A stretch of 57,278 bases of DNA from positions 1 through 57,278 of the forward strand of contig CAJUCE010000033.1 in the NCBI GenBank assembly GCA_910584865.1, written 5' to 3'. The position numbers and the translations under genes were made by a program. This document shows positions 44,444 to 51,643 of the stretch, piece by piece. Under the pieces are notes generated by a model that was given only the letters and a program-made list of their open reading frames with translations, had not been told where the DNA came from and searched no databases. Origin of the DNA: an uncultured Acetatifactor sp. GTDB taxonomy: Bacteria > Bacillota > Clostridia > Lachnospirales > Lachnospiraceae. The first letter of the stretch is position 1. Each line of letters starts with the position of its first letter.

Positions 44444-44506
44444 TTGACGCTGTCAGGTCGATATGGTAAACTTTCATAAGGAACTGTCGGAACACAATTC
44501 CTTATG
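44444..44506 (+). promoter_or_regulatory. Promoter and inverted repeat before the third AAA gene
   Basis: TTGACG at 44444-44449, a 17-bp spacer and TAAACT at 44467-44472. Just downstream CATAAGGAA (44475-44483) and TTCCTTATG (44498-44506) form a perfect 9-bp inverted repeat covering the expected start of transcription, a good operator candidate. Confidence 0.5.
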
Positions 44507-44556
44507 ACAGAGGGGGTTATCCTGTAGAACCAGGAAAGGAAGGAGGGGTACCGGAG

Positions 44557-46164
44557 ATGGGAAAACGGTTTAATGTGACTGGGCTGTGCGTTCCCAGGAA
44601 GCATTATATGGTCAATCTGGAGAACCGGTTGGTCCAGGTGAAGAAAATGGTGGAAGAGGGCGCTTATTTTACCATTCATCGGGCCAGACAGTACGGAAAG
44701 ACAACGCTCCTCTATGCGTTGGAGGAATATTTGAAGACAGATTATCTGGTGGTAAGCATCGATTTTCAGAAATTTGGTACTGCGAAATATGAAAGTGAAA
44801 ACATTTTTGCCCTTTCGTTTGCAGATTGTTTTCTGATGGAGCTTGAAAGAAGGGAAGAATCAGATACTTCAGTATTAAGTCAGGAAACGGAAGTTCTGCG
44901 GAATATATGCCAAAGCAGGGACAGTTCTTACTCTTTCTATGAGCTGTTTGCGAATTTAAATCGTATCTGTAGGCGTTCCGGCAAGCCGGTGGTCTTGATG
45001 ATAGACGAGGTGGACAGCGCCTCTAATAATCAGGTATTCCTTGATTTTCTGGCTCAGCTACGGAACTCTTATCTGGAACGTGAGGCCAGGGGGACTGTTA
45101 CGTTTCAATCGGTCATCCTGGCAGGGCTCTATGACATAAAAAGCTTAAAGGCGAAAATCAGGCCGGAGGATGCACGGAAAACGAATAGTCCGTGGAACAT
45201 AGCGGCGAACTTCAAGGTGGATATGAGCTTTTCCGCGGCGGACATTGCGGGGATGCTGCAGGAGTATGAGGGCGATGCCCATACGGGAATGGACATTGCC
45301 GGGATGGCGGATCTGCTGCATTCCTATACCTCCGGTTACCCTTTTCTGGTGTCGTGCCTGTGCAAGCTGATGGATGAAGAAATTGCCGGAAGCGAAGGCT
45401 TTCCTACAAAGGAAAACACCTGGACGAAGGACGGCTTTCTGGCAGCGGTGAGGATGCTCCTCACGGAGGAGAATACGCTGTTTGAATCCATGGATAATAA
45501 GCTGATTGATTATCCTGAACTGAAGCAGATGCTGAAAGGGCTCCTGCTCCTGGGGAAGCCCATTGAAAACATTCCCGGCAACGAGAGCATGCGGATGGCG
45601 GTGATGTTTGGGTTCGCAAAAGTCCAAAACGGCTTCCTGCATGTGTCCAACCGGATATTTGAGACCAGGCTCTATAACGGTTTTCTGGCCGAAGAGAGTC
45701 TAAATAGCGATATGCCCCAGATTGCGCTGGCCGAAAAGAATCAGTTTATCAGGGATGGCAAGTTGGACGTGGAGCTGTTGCTCCGGAAGTTTGTCGCCCA
45801 TTATACGGAGCTTTTTGGCGATTATGGCGAAAGGTTCCTGGAGGAGGACGGGAGGCGGATCTTCCTGCTCTATGTGCGCCCTGTCATAAACGGAAACGGC
45901 AATTATTACATCGAAGCCAGGACCAGGAACCACCGGCGCACCGATGTGATCATCGACTTCCAGGGGAGACAGACGGTAATCGAACTGAAAATCTGGCGCG
46001 GAAATGAATACCATTCCAGAGGGGAAGAGCAACTGTCGGAATATCTGGATTTTTATCAGCTGAAAAAGGGGTACATGGTGAGCTTCAACTTCAATAAAAA
46101 GAAGCAGGTGGGAGTTCATGAGGTTGCCGTCGGGGATAAAATTCTGGTGGAGGCGGTGGTATAA
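44557..46164 (+). CDS. AAA-like ATPase / PD-(D/E)XK protein, divergent family member
   Basis: A 535-aa protein. The P-loop variant HRARQYGKTTLL lies near residue 41 and Walker B VVLMIDEVDSAS near 147. A helical middle region precedes a PD-(D/E)XK-like C-terminus with TDVIIDFQGR and TVIELKIWRG near 470-485, followed by a Q-containing helix (EEQLSEYLDFYQL). Only the overall architecture is shared with the pair at 11982 and 33209. A GGAAGGAGGGG site precedes the ATG. The family is widespread in gut bacteria; cellular function unknown. Confidence 0.85.
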   Translation: MGKRFNVTGLCVPRKHYMVNLENRLVQVKKMVEEGAYFTIHRARQYGKTTLLYALEEYLKTDYLVVSIDFQKFGTAKYESENIFALSFADCFLMELERREESDTSVLSQETEVLRNICQSRDSSYSFYELFANLNRICRRSGKPVVLMIDEVDSASNNQVFLDFLAQLRNSYLEREARGTVTFQSVILAGLYDIKSLKAKIRPEDARKTNSPWNIAANFKVDMSFSAADIAGMLQEYEGDAHTGMDIAGMADLLHSYTSGYPFLVSCLCKLMDEEIAGSEGFPTKENTWTKDGFLAAVRMLLTEENTLFESMDNKLIDYPELKQMLKGLLLLGKPIENIPGNESMRMAVMFGFAKVQNGFLHVSNRIFETRLYNGFLAEESLNSDMPQIALAEKNQFIRDGKLDVELLLRKFVAHYTELFGDYGERFLEEDGRRIFLLYVRPVINGNGNYYIEARTRNHRRTDVIIDFQGRQTVIELKIWRGNEYHSRGEEQLSEYLDFYQLKKGYMVSFNFNKKKQVGVHEVAVGDKILVEAVV

Positions 46165-46187
46165 TGTTGTCATCTGACACCGCAAAT

Positions 46188-46227
46188 GATACTCACAATC
46201 AAAGACATTTGCCAATGTAAATATATA
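46188..46227 (-). repeat. Dispersed 40-bp promoter-like repeat, copy 3
   Basis: On the minus strand: TATATATTTACATTGGCAAA, ending GTGAGTATC. TTGGCA and TATCAT are 18 bp apart. The same GCGCTCACTCGT block that precedes copy 2 precedes it. It points into the 3' end of the AAA gene, so if active it would make antisense RNA. Confidence 0.55.
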
Positions 46228-46231
46228 ACGA

Positions 46232-46443
46232 GTGAGCGCATCCATACTGTAGAGCATCTAACCAATAAATTTATGCGCTCACGAGTATAACTGAAGTTGT
46301 GACATTAACCAATCACGGACACGAAGCGCCTGTCAGCTCCCCCGATTTTCACATGAAATCGGGGGAGTTCGGCTCGCGCATCTAACAAATGGCATTGCGA
46401 GGGAGCTCGGCTCGCGCATCTAACGAAATGACATTGCAATGGG
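46232..46443 (+). repeat. Intergenic repeat cluster with strong hairpin
   Basis: Three elements fill this gap between convergent genes. GTGAGCGCAT (46232-46241) and ATGCGCTCAC (46273-46282) form a perfect 10-bp inverted repeat. CTCCCCCGATTT (46337-46348) and AAATCGGGGGAG (46356-46367) form a perfect 12-bp hairpin that could terminate either strand. A direct repeat of about 38 bp starts at 46366 and 46404 (shared TCGGCTCGCGCATCTAAC). No gene is visible. Confidence 0.75.
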
Positions 46444-46456
46444 AATCCGGTTCATC

Positions 46457-48832
46457 TCACTGCAATCGGAACAGAATCCTTTCCGCCCCGGTGCAGGCCA
46501 TGATATCTTTTGCTGATTTCTCATACAAATCTCCGAATTTTCCGGGACAGGAAATGACAAGCTCCGGGATGGTATCCTTCATGGACATCTGCCGTTCTGT
46601 CTTGGATTTCCGCACATCGGAGATGATTTCCTTCAGGTGTTCGCCGAATTCCAGATACAGGATATCGCCTTTTTCCGCCGCCCAGAGGGTCTGATGCAGA
46701 GAGGTTTCCCGTTCCTGTTTTCTGTAAAAATCCTGATAAATATACTCCGTTATATAGGGCGTGTAGACGGCGTACAATTTCAGAATACCCAGAAGCGCTT
46801 TATACACTGCAATCTGCCCGGAATATCTCTGTTCTGCCCCGTGCTTTTCAGGCTGATAGAGGCGCTCCTTTACGATTTCGATATAAAAATCGCAGAAATC
46901 CTTCCAGAACAGATTATCAATTTCATGCCGCGCCTGTCCGATTTCATAATCCTCCAACAGCTCTGTTGCCCTGAGCGTGGTTTCTTTTACACGCTCCAAT
47001 ATCCATCTGTCCACAGGCAGAAGCCCGCTTTCCTTCCAGGCATCAGGCTTTTTAAAATCCTCCAATTGCAGGATGGAAAACTTTGCCGCATTGTACAGCT
47101 TATTGAGGAACCTTTTGGATATTTTCAGATCCTCCTGGCTGAAAAAAGTGTCGGTTCCAAGCTTGCTGTTGGCAGCCCAGTAACGGACTGCATCCGCGGA
47201 ATGGGTATGGATTAAATCCATGGGAGAATCGGAGGCATTCTTTTTGGATTTGCTTATTTTTTCTCCCGGTTTTGCGAAAACGAAGCCGCTTATCATAATG
47301 TCCTTCCAGGGAATTTTTCCTGTGTGATAAATGCTTTTTACAATGGAATAAAATGCCCAGGTGCGGATAATGTCGTGGGCCTGGCTCCTCATTCCCATGG
47401 GAAAAATCTCATCGGTAATATCATTTTCTTCCCCGTACCCGGCATTTATGAGTGTGGTGACAGAGGAGGTTGCCCAGGTATCCATAACCGCTTCTTCCGG
47501 CGTCCACTCACTGCATCCGCAGGCGCAGGCCCGGGGCGGCTGGCTTTCCAGAGGGTTTACCGGCAGCTGGCTGTCGTCTGCAAACAGGGGCCTGTGGCAG
47601 GCCTTACAGTACCATACCGGAAAGGGAACCCCGAAATACCTTTGCCTGGAAATACACCAGTCCCATTTCAGGTTCTCTACCCATGAGGTATAGCGGTTTT
47701 TAAAATGTTCCGGGTGCCAGTTGATCTCGTCTGCGGACCGGAGGAACCTCTCCTTTTCCGATAATACATCGATGTACCACTGCCTGGAGGGGATAAATTC
47801 CACGTTATTTCCGCAGCGTTCGTGTACGGCAGTCATGTGGCTTATTTCCTCCCGTTTTACCAGAAGGCCCTTTTGTTCCAGAAGCGCGGCAATGTGTGTT
47901 CTTGCTGCTTTTACTTTCATTCCGCCGATATAGGGAACCGTTTCCTGAATAGTACCGTCGGGCAGAATGATCTTTTTATAGGGGAGATTATGCTTCCGGC
48001 ACCATTCCGTATCCGTGGAATCACCGAAGGTTGCACACATGACGGCGCCGGTTCCCTTTTCCATGGAAACGGTGTCGTCCGTTAAGATGGGAATTTCAAA
48101 ATCATATAAGGGAACCAGTGCTTTTTTGCCTGCAAATGAGCTGTATCTGCGGTCATCCGGATGGACGAACAAGCATACGCATCCGGCAAGCAGCTCCGGC
48201 CTGGTAGTTGCTATGGGCAGGGGCCCTGCCTCTGTGTCAAAATTGAAATAGTGGAAGGTTGTCATACATTCCTTTGTCTCTAACTCTGCCTGGGCAATGG
48301 AGGTTCGGCACTCCGTGCACCACAGTACCGGCGCTTCTTTTAAATAGGCTTTTCCGGATTTTGCCAGTTGGATAAAGGACTTCTGGGATATTTTCCGGGA
48401 TAAATCGGAGATGGTCCGGTATTCCAGGTTCCAGTCCACACTGAAGCCCAGGCGCTTCCACAGGCCTTTGAATTCCGCCTCATATTTCCCGACTGTCTGC
48501 ATACACTTTGCACGAAATTCGCTTCTGGGAAGTGTGTTTGCGCGAATCTTTTCATCCCTTTCAACCAGGCGTTCGGTGGGCAGGCCGTTATCGTCAAAAC
48601 CAAAGGGATAGAAAACATCATATCCCTGCATGCGCTTGAATCTGGCAATGATTTCTGCCTGAGTATAGGAAAATACGTGCCCAATATGGAGTTTTCCGCT
48701 TACGGTTGGCGGGGGCGTGTCGATGGAAAAAACTTTTTTTTCTTTTCCGTTTTGATACCGGTAAATCCCTTCCTTCTCCCAGAAATCCTGTAATTTTTCT
48801 TCAACTTTTTGAAAATCGTACTTCTTGTCCAT
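46457..48832 (-). CDS. valS: Valyl-tRNA synthetase
   Basis: A 791-aa class I synthetase that attaches valine to tRNA-Val. The HIGH motif is in SGKLHIGHVFSY near residue 45, and the KMSKS loop is KISKSKKN near 535, an unusual variant of KMSKSKGN. The editing domain contains the TTRPE motif near 215. The DWCISRQRYFG motif near 400 is typical of Val/Leu/Ile enzymes. The C-terminus lacks the long coiled-coil of the usual bacterial ValS (about 880-950 aa), making this the short type. The T-box leader upstream, whose specifier region offers Val codons, supports the valine assignment. It could be the main enzyme or a second, resistance-type copy. Confidence 0.88.
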   Translation of the reverse strand: MDKKYDFQKVEEKLQDFWEKEGIYRYQNGKEKKVFSIDTPPPTVSGKLHIGHVFSYTQAEIIARFKRMQGYDVFYPFGFDDNGLPTERLVERDEKIRANTLPRSEFRAKCMQTVGKYEAEFKGLWKRLGFSVDWNLEYRTISDLSRKISQKSFIQLAKSGKAYLKEAPVLWCTECRTSIAQAELETKECMTTFHYFNFDTEAGPLPIATTRPELLAGCVCLFVHPDDRRYSSFAGKKALVPLYDFEIPILTDDTVSMEKGTGAVMCATFGDSTDTEWCRKHNLPYKKIILPDGTIQETVPYIGGMKVKAARTHIAALLEQKGLLVKREEISHMTAVHERCGNNVEFIPSRQWYIDVLSEKERFLRSADEINWHPEHFKNRYTSWVENLKWDWCISRQRYFGVPFPVWYCKACHRPLFADDSQLPVNPLESQPPRACACGCSEWTPEEAVMDTWATSSVTTLINAGYGEENDITDEIFPMGMRSQAHDIIRTWAFYSIVKSIYHTGKIPWKDIMISGFVFAKPGEKISKSKKNASDSPMDLIHTHSADAVRYWAANSKLGTDTFFSQEDLKISKRFLNKLYNAAKFSILQLEDFKKPDAWKESGLLPVDRWILERVKETTLRATELLEDYEIGQARHEIDNLFWKDFCDFYIEIVKERLYQPEKHGAEQRYSGQIAVYKALLGILKLYAVYTPYITEYIYQDFYRKQERETSLHQTLWAAEKGDILYLEFGEHLKEIISDVRKSKTERQMSMKDTIPELVISCPGKFGDLYEKSAKDIMACTGAERILFRLQ

Positions 48833-48865
48833 GTGGATACCTCCTGTAAATTTTTTACAAAACAG

Positions 48866-49190
48866 ACAAAAAAATCGCCCTAAGCATATGCTTAGGACGA
48901 ACTAACATGTCCGCGGTACCACCTAACTTCAGAAATACTTCTGCACTCATTACCATACGGGAATCATCCTGTTCCACTAGGATACCGGCTGTTCCGATAG
49001 GGCTTCCCCTGATAACGGTGGGAATCTCCGTTGAAATCTACTTGGAGAACCTGACAATCCTCCGTTCCTTTCAAAGCTCTAAGGTCACTTCCATACTTCC
49101 TTCACGAAAGTTTTCACCGGCCACTTTCTCTCTGCACATCCGGAATTGTATGTACTTCTCCTCGTCGATGCCTTTTGTCTGTAATTGTTA
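48866..49190 (-). ncRNA. T-box riboswitch (valine-type) with terminator
   Basis: On the minus strand the leader contains the near-invariant T-box AGGTGGTACCGCG (plus-strand 48911-48923), which pairs with the uncharged tRNA acceptor end. It is followed by a terminator stem around CCTAAGCATATGCTTAGG and a run of T (48867-48900). Upstream lies the long stem I region with GACGAGGAGAAG and an AGAGAGA block. The expected specifier position shows GAAGTATGGAAGTGACC, offering GTA or GTG, both Val codons. It should raise synthetase transcription when tRNA-Val is uncharged. Confidence 0.9.
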
Positions 49191-49196
49191 TTCGTT

Positions 49197-49225
49197 ATTT
49201 AAGCATATATTTTATAGTTTGTCAA
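49197..49225 (-). promoter_or_regulatory. Promoter of the T-box/valS transcript
   Basis: Read on the minus strand: TTGACA (plus-strand 49220-49225), a 17-bp spacer and TTAAAT (49197-49202). It lies just upstream of the T-box stem I. Confidence 0.65.
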
Positions 49226-49275
49226 TCCCTTTTTGTGTTTGTTTTGTTGCTGTGGAACTTCAGGGGGTTAAAAAA

Positions 49276-49304
49276 TTGACAAGACAATGTAGTTTTGATA
49301 GAAT
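49276..49304 (+). promoter_or_regulatory. Sigma-A promoter of the EEP gene pair
   Basis: Consensus TTGACA at 49276-49281, a 17-bp spacer and TAGAAT at 49299-49304, about 55 bp before the start codon at 49360. Confidence 0.75.
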
Positions 49305-49359
49305 AAAATTGTAAAAAGTATGGTTCAGGAGTTTTTGAATGGAGAGGAATTGATGGACA

Positions 49360-50172
49360 TTGAAATTTTTATTTTGGAATACACATAAAAATGACAGTAT
49401 AAATTTCGTACTCAGCGAACTTATTATGGAGAATCATATATCAATTGCTATTTTGGCGGAATATACTGCAAACATGCAAGAGCTAATTGATATATTAGCA
49501 TCAAACAATATTATAATGAAACAATATTACAGTGGCTGTGACCGCATAAAATTATTAGGATCTCCGAACAGTGTTGAACCCAGGCTTGATACAGGCCATG
49601 CCACCATTCAGATCATTAATGACAAAGATATTTTATGTTGTGTCCATTTAAATTGCCAGTTATATTCAGGGCATCAAGGCCGGAGAGAAATTCTGATTGA
49701 GCAGATTGTACATGATATACAAACAGTAGAGCGGGAGATAGGGACAGAAAATTCTATTGTAGTGGGGGATTTTAATATTAATCCGTATGACCCGAGTTGT
49801 ATAGATGCCCGATATTTTCATGGAATTCCTGTATACAGCGAGGCAAAGCGGAAGTCAAGAGAAATAGCAGGAAGAGAATATTGTATGTTTTATAATCCAA
49901 TGTGGAATTTGTTGGGCGATTTCAAACCTCCATTTGGAACTTATTACTATAATGAAGGCGGGACGCAGAATACATATTGGAATATTTATGATCAAGTTAT
50001 TTTTAAACCAGTGTTAAGAGAACGTTTTGTTGATAAGAGTCTGAAAATAATAACTCAAACAAATACAATAAGTTTATTGAATGAAAACGGGCATCCTGAT
50101 AAAAATATAAGTGATCATTTGCCAATCGTTTTTGAATTTGAGGAGGAATACTGCTATGGAGAAAAACCTTAA
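49360..50172 (+). CDS. Endonuclease/exonuclease/phosphatase-family protein
   Basis: A 270-aa protein that starts like a typical EEP nuclease (KFLFWNTHKN, with the first catalytic Asn). It continues with an acidic residue in ILAEY, SIVVGDFNINPYDPS near residue 136 (catalytic Asp and Asn) and ends with ISDHLPIVFEF near 251 (catalytic Asp-His). Family members cut DNA, RNA or phospho-compounds. The start is TTG at 49360 with a GGAGAGGA site 11 bp upstream. The DNA is clearly AT-rich against the neighbourhood. It overlaps the next gene by 17 bp, suggesting a functional two-gene unit, possibly a defence or toxin pair. Confidence 0.85.
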   Translation: MKFLFWNTHKNDSINFVLSELIMENHISIAILAEYTANMQELIDILASNNIIMKQYYSGCDRIKLLGSPNSVEPRLDTGHATIQIINDKDILCCVHLNCQLYSGHQGRREILIEQIVHDIQTVEREIGTENSIVVGDFNINPYDPSCIDARYFHGIPVYSEAKRKSREIAGREYCMFYNPMWNLLGDFKPPFGTYYYNEGGTQNTYWNIYDQVIFKPVLRERFVDKSLKIITQTNTISLLNENGHPDKNISDHLPIVFEFEEEYCYGEKP

Positions 50173-50686
50173 TTTAAGTGAAAAACTGAATTTTGCTGTT
50201 ACTGACTTAACTGCGCCGGACAGAGTCATTGAGGAAATCTTATCTGAATTACCTAAAGAAACTAACGGTATTATATTAGGAAAAATTGAAGCTTATAATG
50301 GCCCTGTTTTTTCTTACACGACTTTGGGGTTTCCCGAATTAGCCTTAGGAGGTAAAAAGGTTGATATACAGAATAAGTTGGGAGAGATAGGCCAGGAAGA
50401 GTATAAATATGAGTGCTTTCTGTATACACCTGAATACGATAAATATAAGTACAGGGTATTTTTTGTGAATTATAGCATCTCTAACTATCCTGTCGATATT
50501 ATACTTGAAGAAAGTGTGGCTGAAAGTATTTCAGACTCTGGTGCCTATGTTTATAAATGCGGCACACGAGAAGAACTTGAAAGTTTGATATTTAGGATAT
50601 TTAGTTCAAAACGAGTCATTTCGGTAATGCAAAATTTAATCTGGATTAACCAGGCTAAAAAAAGCGCAAAAAATATGCAGGTGTAA
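50156..50686 (+). CDS. Hypothetical partner of the EEP nuclease
   Basis: A 176-aa soluble protein without recognised domains. Alternating hydrophobic segments (NGIILGKIEAYNGPVFSYTT, YECFLYTPEYDKYKYRVFFV, YPVDIILEESVAE) indicate an alpha/beta fold, and the C-terminus is basic and helical. The ATG at 50156 has an AGGAGGA site inside the EEP gene; the frame open from 50111 lacks one. The overlapping, co-directional arrangement and shared low GC mean it almost certainly moves and acts with the EEP gene, perhaps as an immunity or sensor subunit (inference). Confidence 0.6.
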   Translation: MEKNLNLSEKLNFAVTDLTAPDRVIEEILSELPKETNGIILGKIEAYNGPVFSYTTLGFPELALGGKKVDIQNKLGEIGQEEYKYECFLYTPEYDKYKYRVFFVNYSISNYPVDIILEESVAESISDSGAYVYKCGTREELESLIFRIFSSKRVISVMQNLIWINQAKKSAKNMQV

Positions 50687-50758
50687 GCGGATAGGATATG
50701 GAATCGAGTTGAGGTCACGGGCGGCATTTCGGGGTCAAGCTTCTGGAAAGGGGGTATT

Positions 50759-50983
50759 ATGACGGCATTAAGGCAGAGCGCAATGAGGGAATTGGAAAAG
50801 ATACCAGAAGACAAGATTGGTTTTATTCTGCAGATTATGCAGGGAGTGAATGGCTTATATAAGGACAATCAGTCGGAAAGGAAAAAAGCTTTCGCCAGAT
50901 TGGAAAAATTGCGCAGAAAGGGAACCGTTACAGATTATGATGCGGAATTAGCATCTTATAGGGATGAGAAATATGGCGAGTAG
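50759..50983 (+). CDS. Antitoxin-like protein of a PIN toxin pair
   Basis: A 74-aa protein preceded by an AAGGGGG site. The N-terminal part (SAMRELEKIPEDKIGFILQI) and charged helix (ERKKAFARLEKLRRKGT) resemble antitoxins that sit upstream of PIN-domain toxins. It overlaps the PIN gene by 11 bp in the order antitoxin then toxin, as in VapBC. No DNA-binding motif is obvious, so its autoregulation is uncertain. Confidence 0.65.
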   Translation: MTALRQSAMRELEKIPEDKIGFILQIMQGVNGLYKDNQSERKKAFARLEKLRRKGTVTDYDAELASYRDEKYGE

Positions 50984-51395
50984 GATTTTGGTTGATACAA
51001 ATATATTGTTGGACTATCTTTTGACAAGAAAACCATTTTATGAAGATGCAAAAAAGATAGTTGCTGCCTGTACAGAGGGAAAGATACAGGGGTGTATTGC
51101 AGCACATTCTATTTCTTCTAATATGTTTTATATATTAAGAAAGGACTATAGTGTGAAAGAGCGCAGAGAGGCGTTATCCAACCTGTGTTTGATCTTTGAT
51201 GTGGAGGGGATAGACAGGGACAAAATATTGGCCGGACTTATGAATGAAAGCTTTTTGGATTTTGAAGACTGCTTACAGACGGAGTGTGCAAAGGCATATG
51301 GAGCAGTGACGAGGAACATAGACGATTATCTTAATTCGGAAGTGAAAGCAATTCTTCCAAATGAATACTTGGCAACAGTCTGTTTTTCTGCGTAG
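50973..51395 (+). CDS. PIN-domain toxin (VapC-like)
   Basis: A 140-aa ribonuclease of the PIN fold. LVDTNILLDYLLTRKPFYED at residues 6-25 holds the first catalytic Asp and the Asn; later acidic residues lie in SFLDFEDCLQTECAKAYG near 91-108 and NIDDYL near 113. VapC-type toxins cut tRNA or rRNA and are held in check by the cognate antitoxin encoded just upstream. The ATG at 50973 is preferred (AGGGA 9 bp upstream) over the ATG at 50964. A large hairpin terminator follows. Confidence 0.88.
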   Translation: MASRILVDTNILLDYLLTRKPFYEDAKKIVAACTEGKIQGCIAAHSISSNMFYILRKDYSVKERREALSNLCLIFDVEGIDRDKILAGLMNESFLDFEDCLQTECAKAYGAVTRNIDDYLNSEVKAILPNEYLATVCFSA

Positions 51396-51448
51396 TAGTA
51401 AAAAAGAGAAAACATAAAACTGTAATAACGAAACAGGGAACTCCAAAG

Positions 51449-51498
51449 ACTCCTTTTTGATAAGAATTTTCGTATCATGATTCTTACCAAAAAGGAGT
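51449..51498. terminator. Long hairpin between the PIN gene and the hydrolase gene
   Basis: A 19-bp inverted repeat (ACTCCTTTTTGATAAGAAT against ATTCTTACCAAAAAGGAGT) has a single mismatch and a 12-base loop. T-rich DNA on both sides of the stem allows termination from either direction. Confidence 0.7.
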
Positions 51499-51643
51499 TG
51501 TTTTGTATTGGCAGCAATCCTTGTCAGGCTGATTTTTCTCGACTTTTAGAATGAGAATGAGGTAGAAAACAGGGGATGGAAGTAGTATAATAAATTGTGA
51601 TATGAAAAAGGAGAAGATAAGGAAGAAGGAGGAAGCGCAGAAA

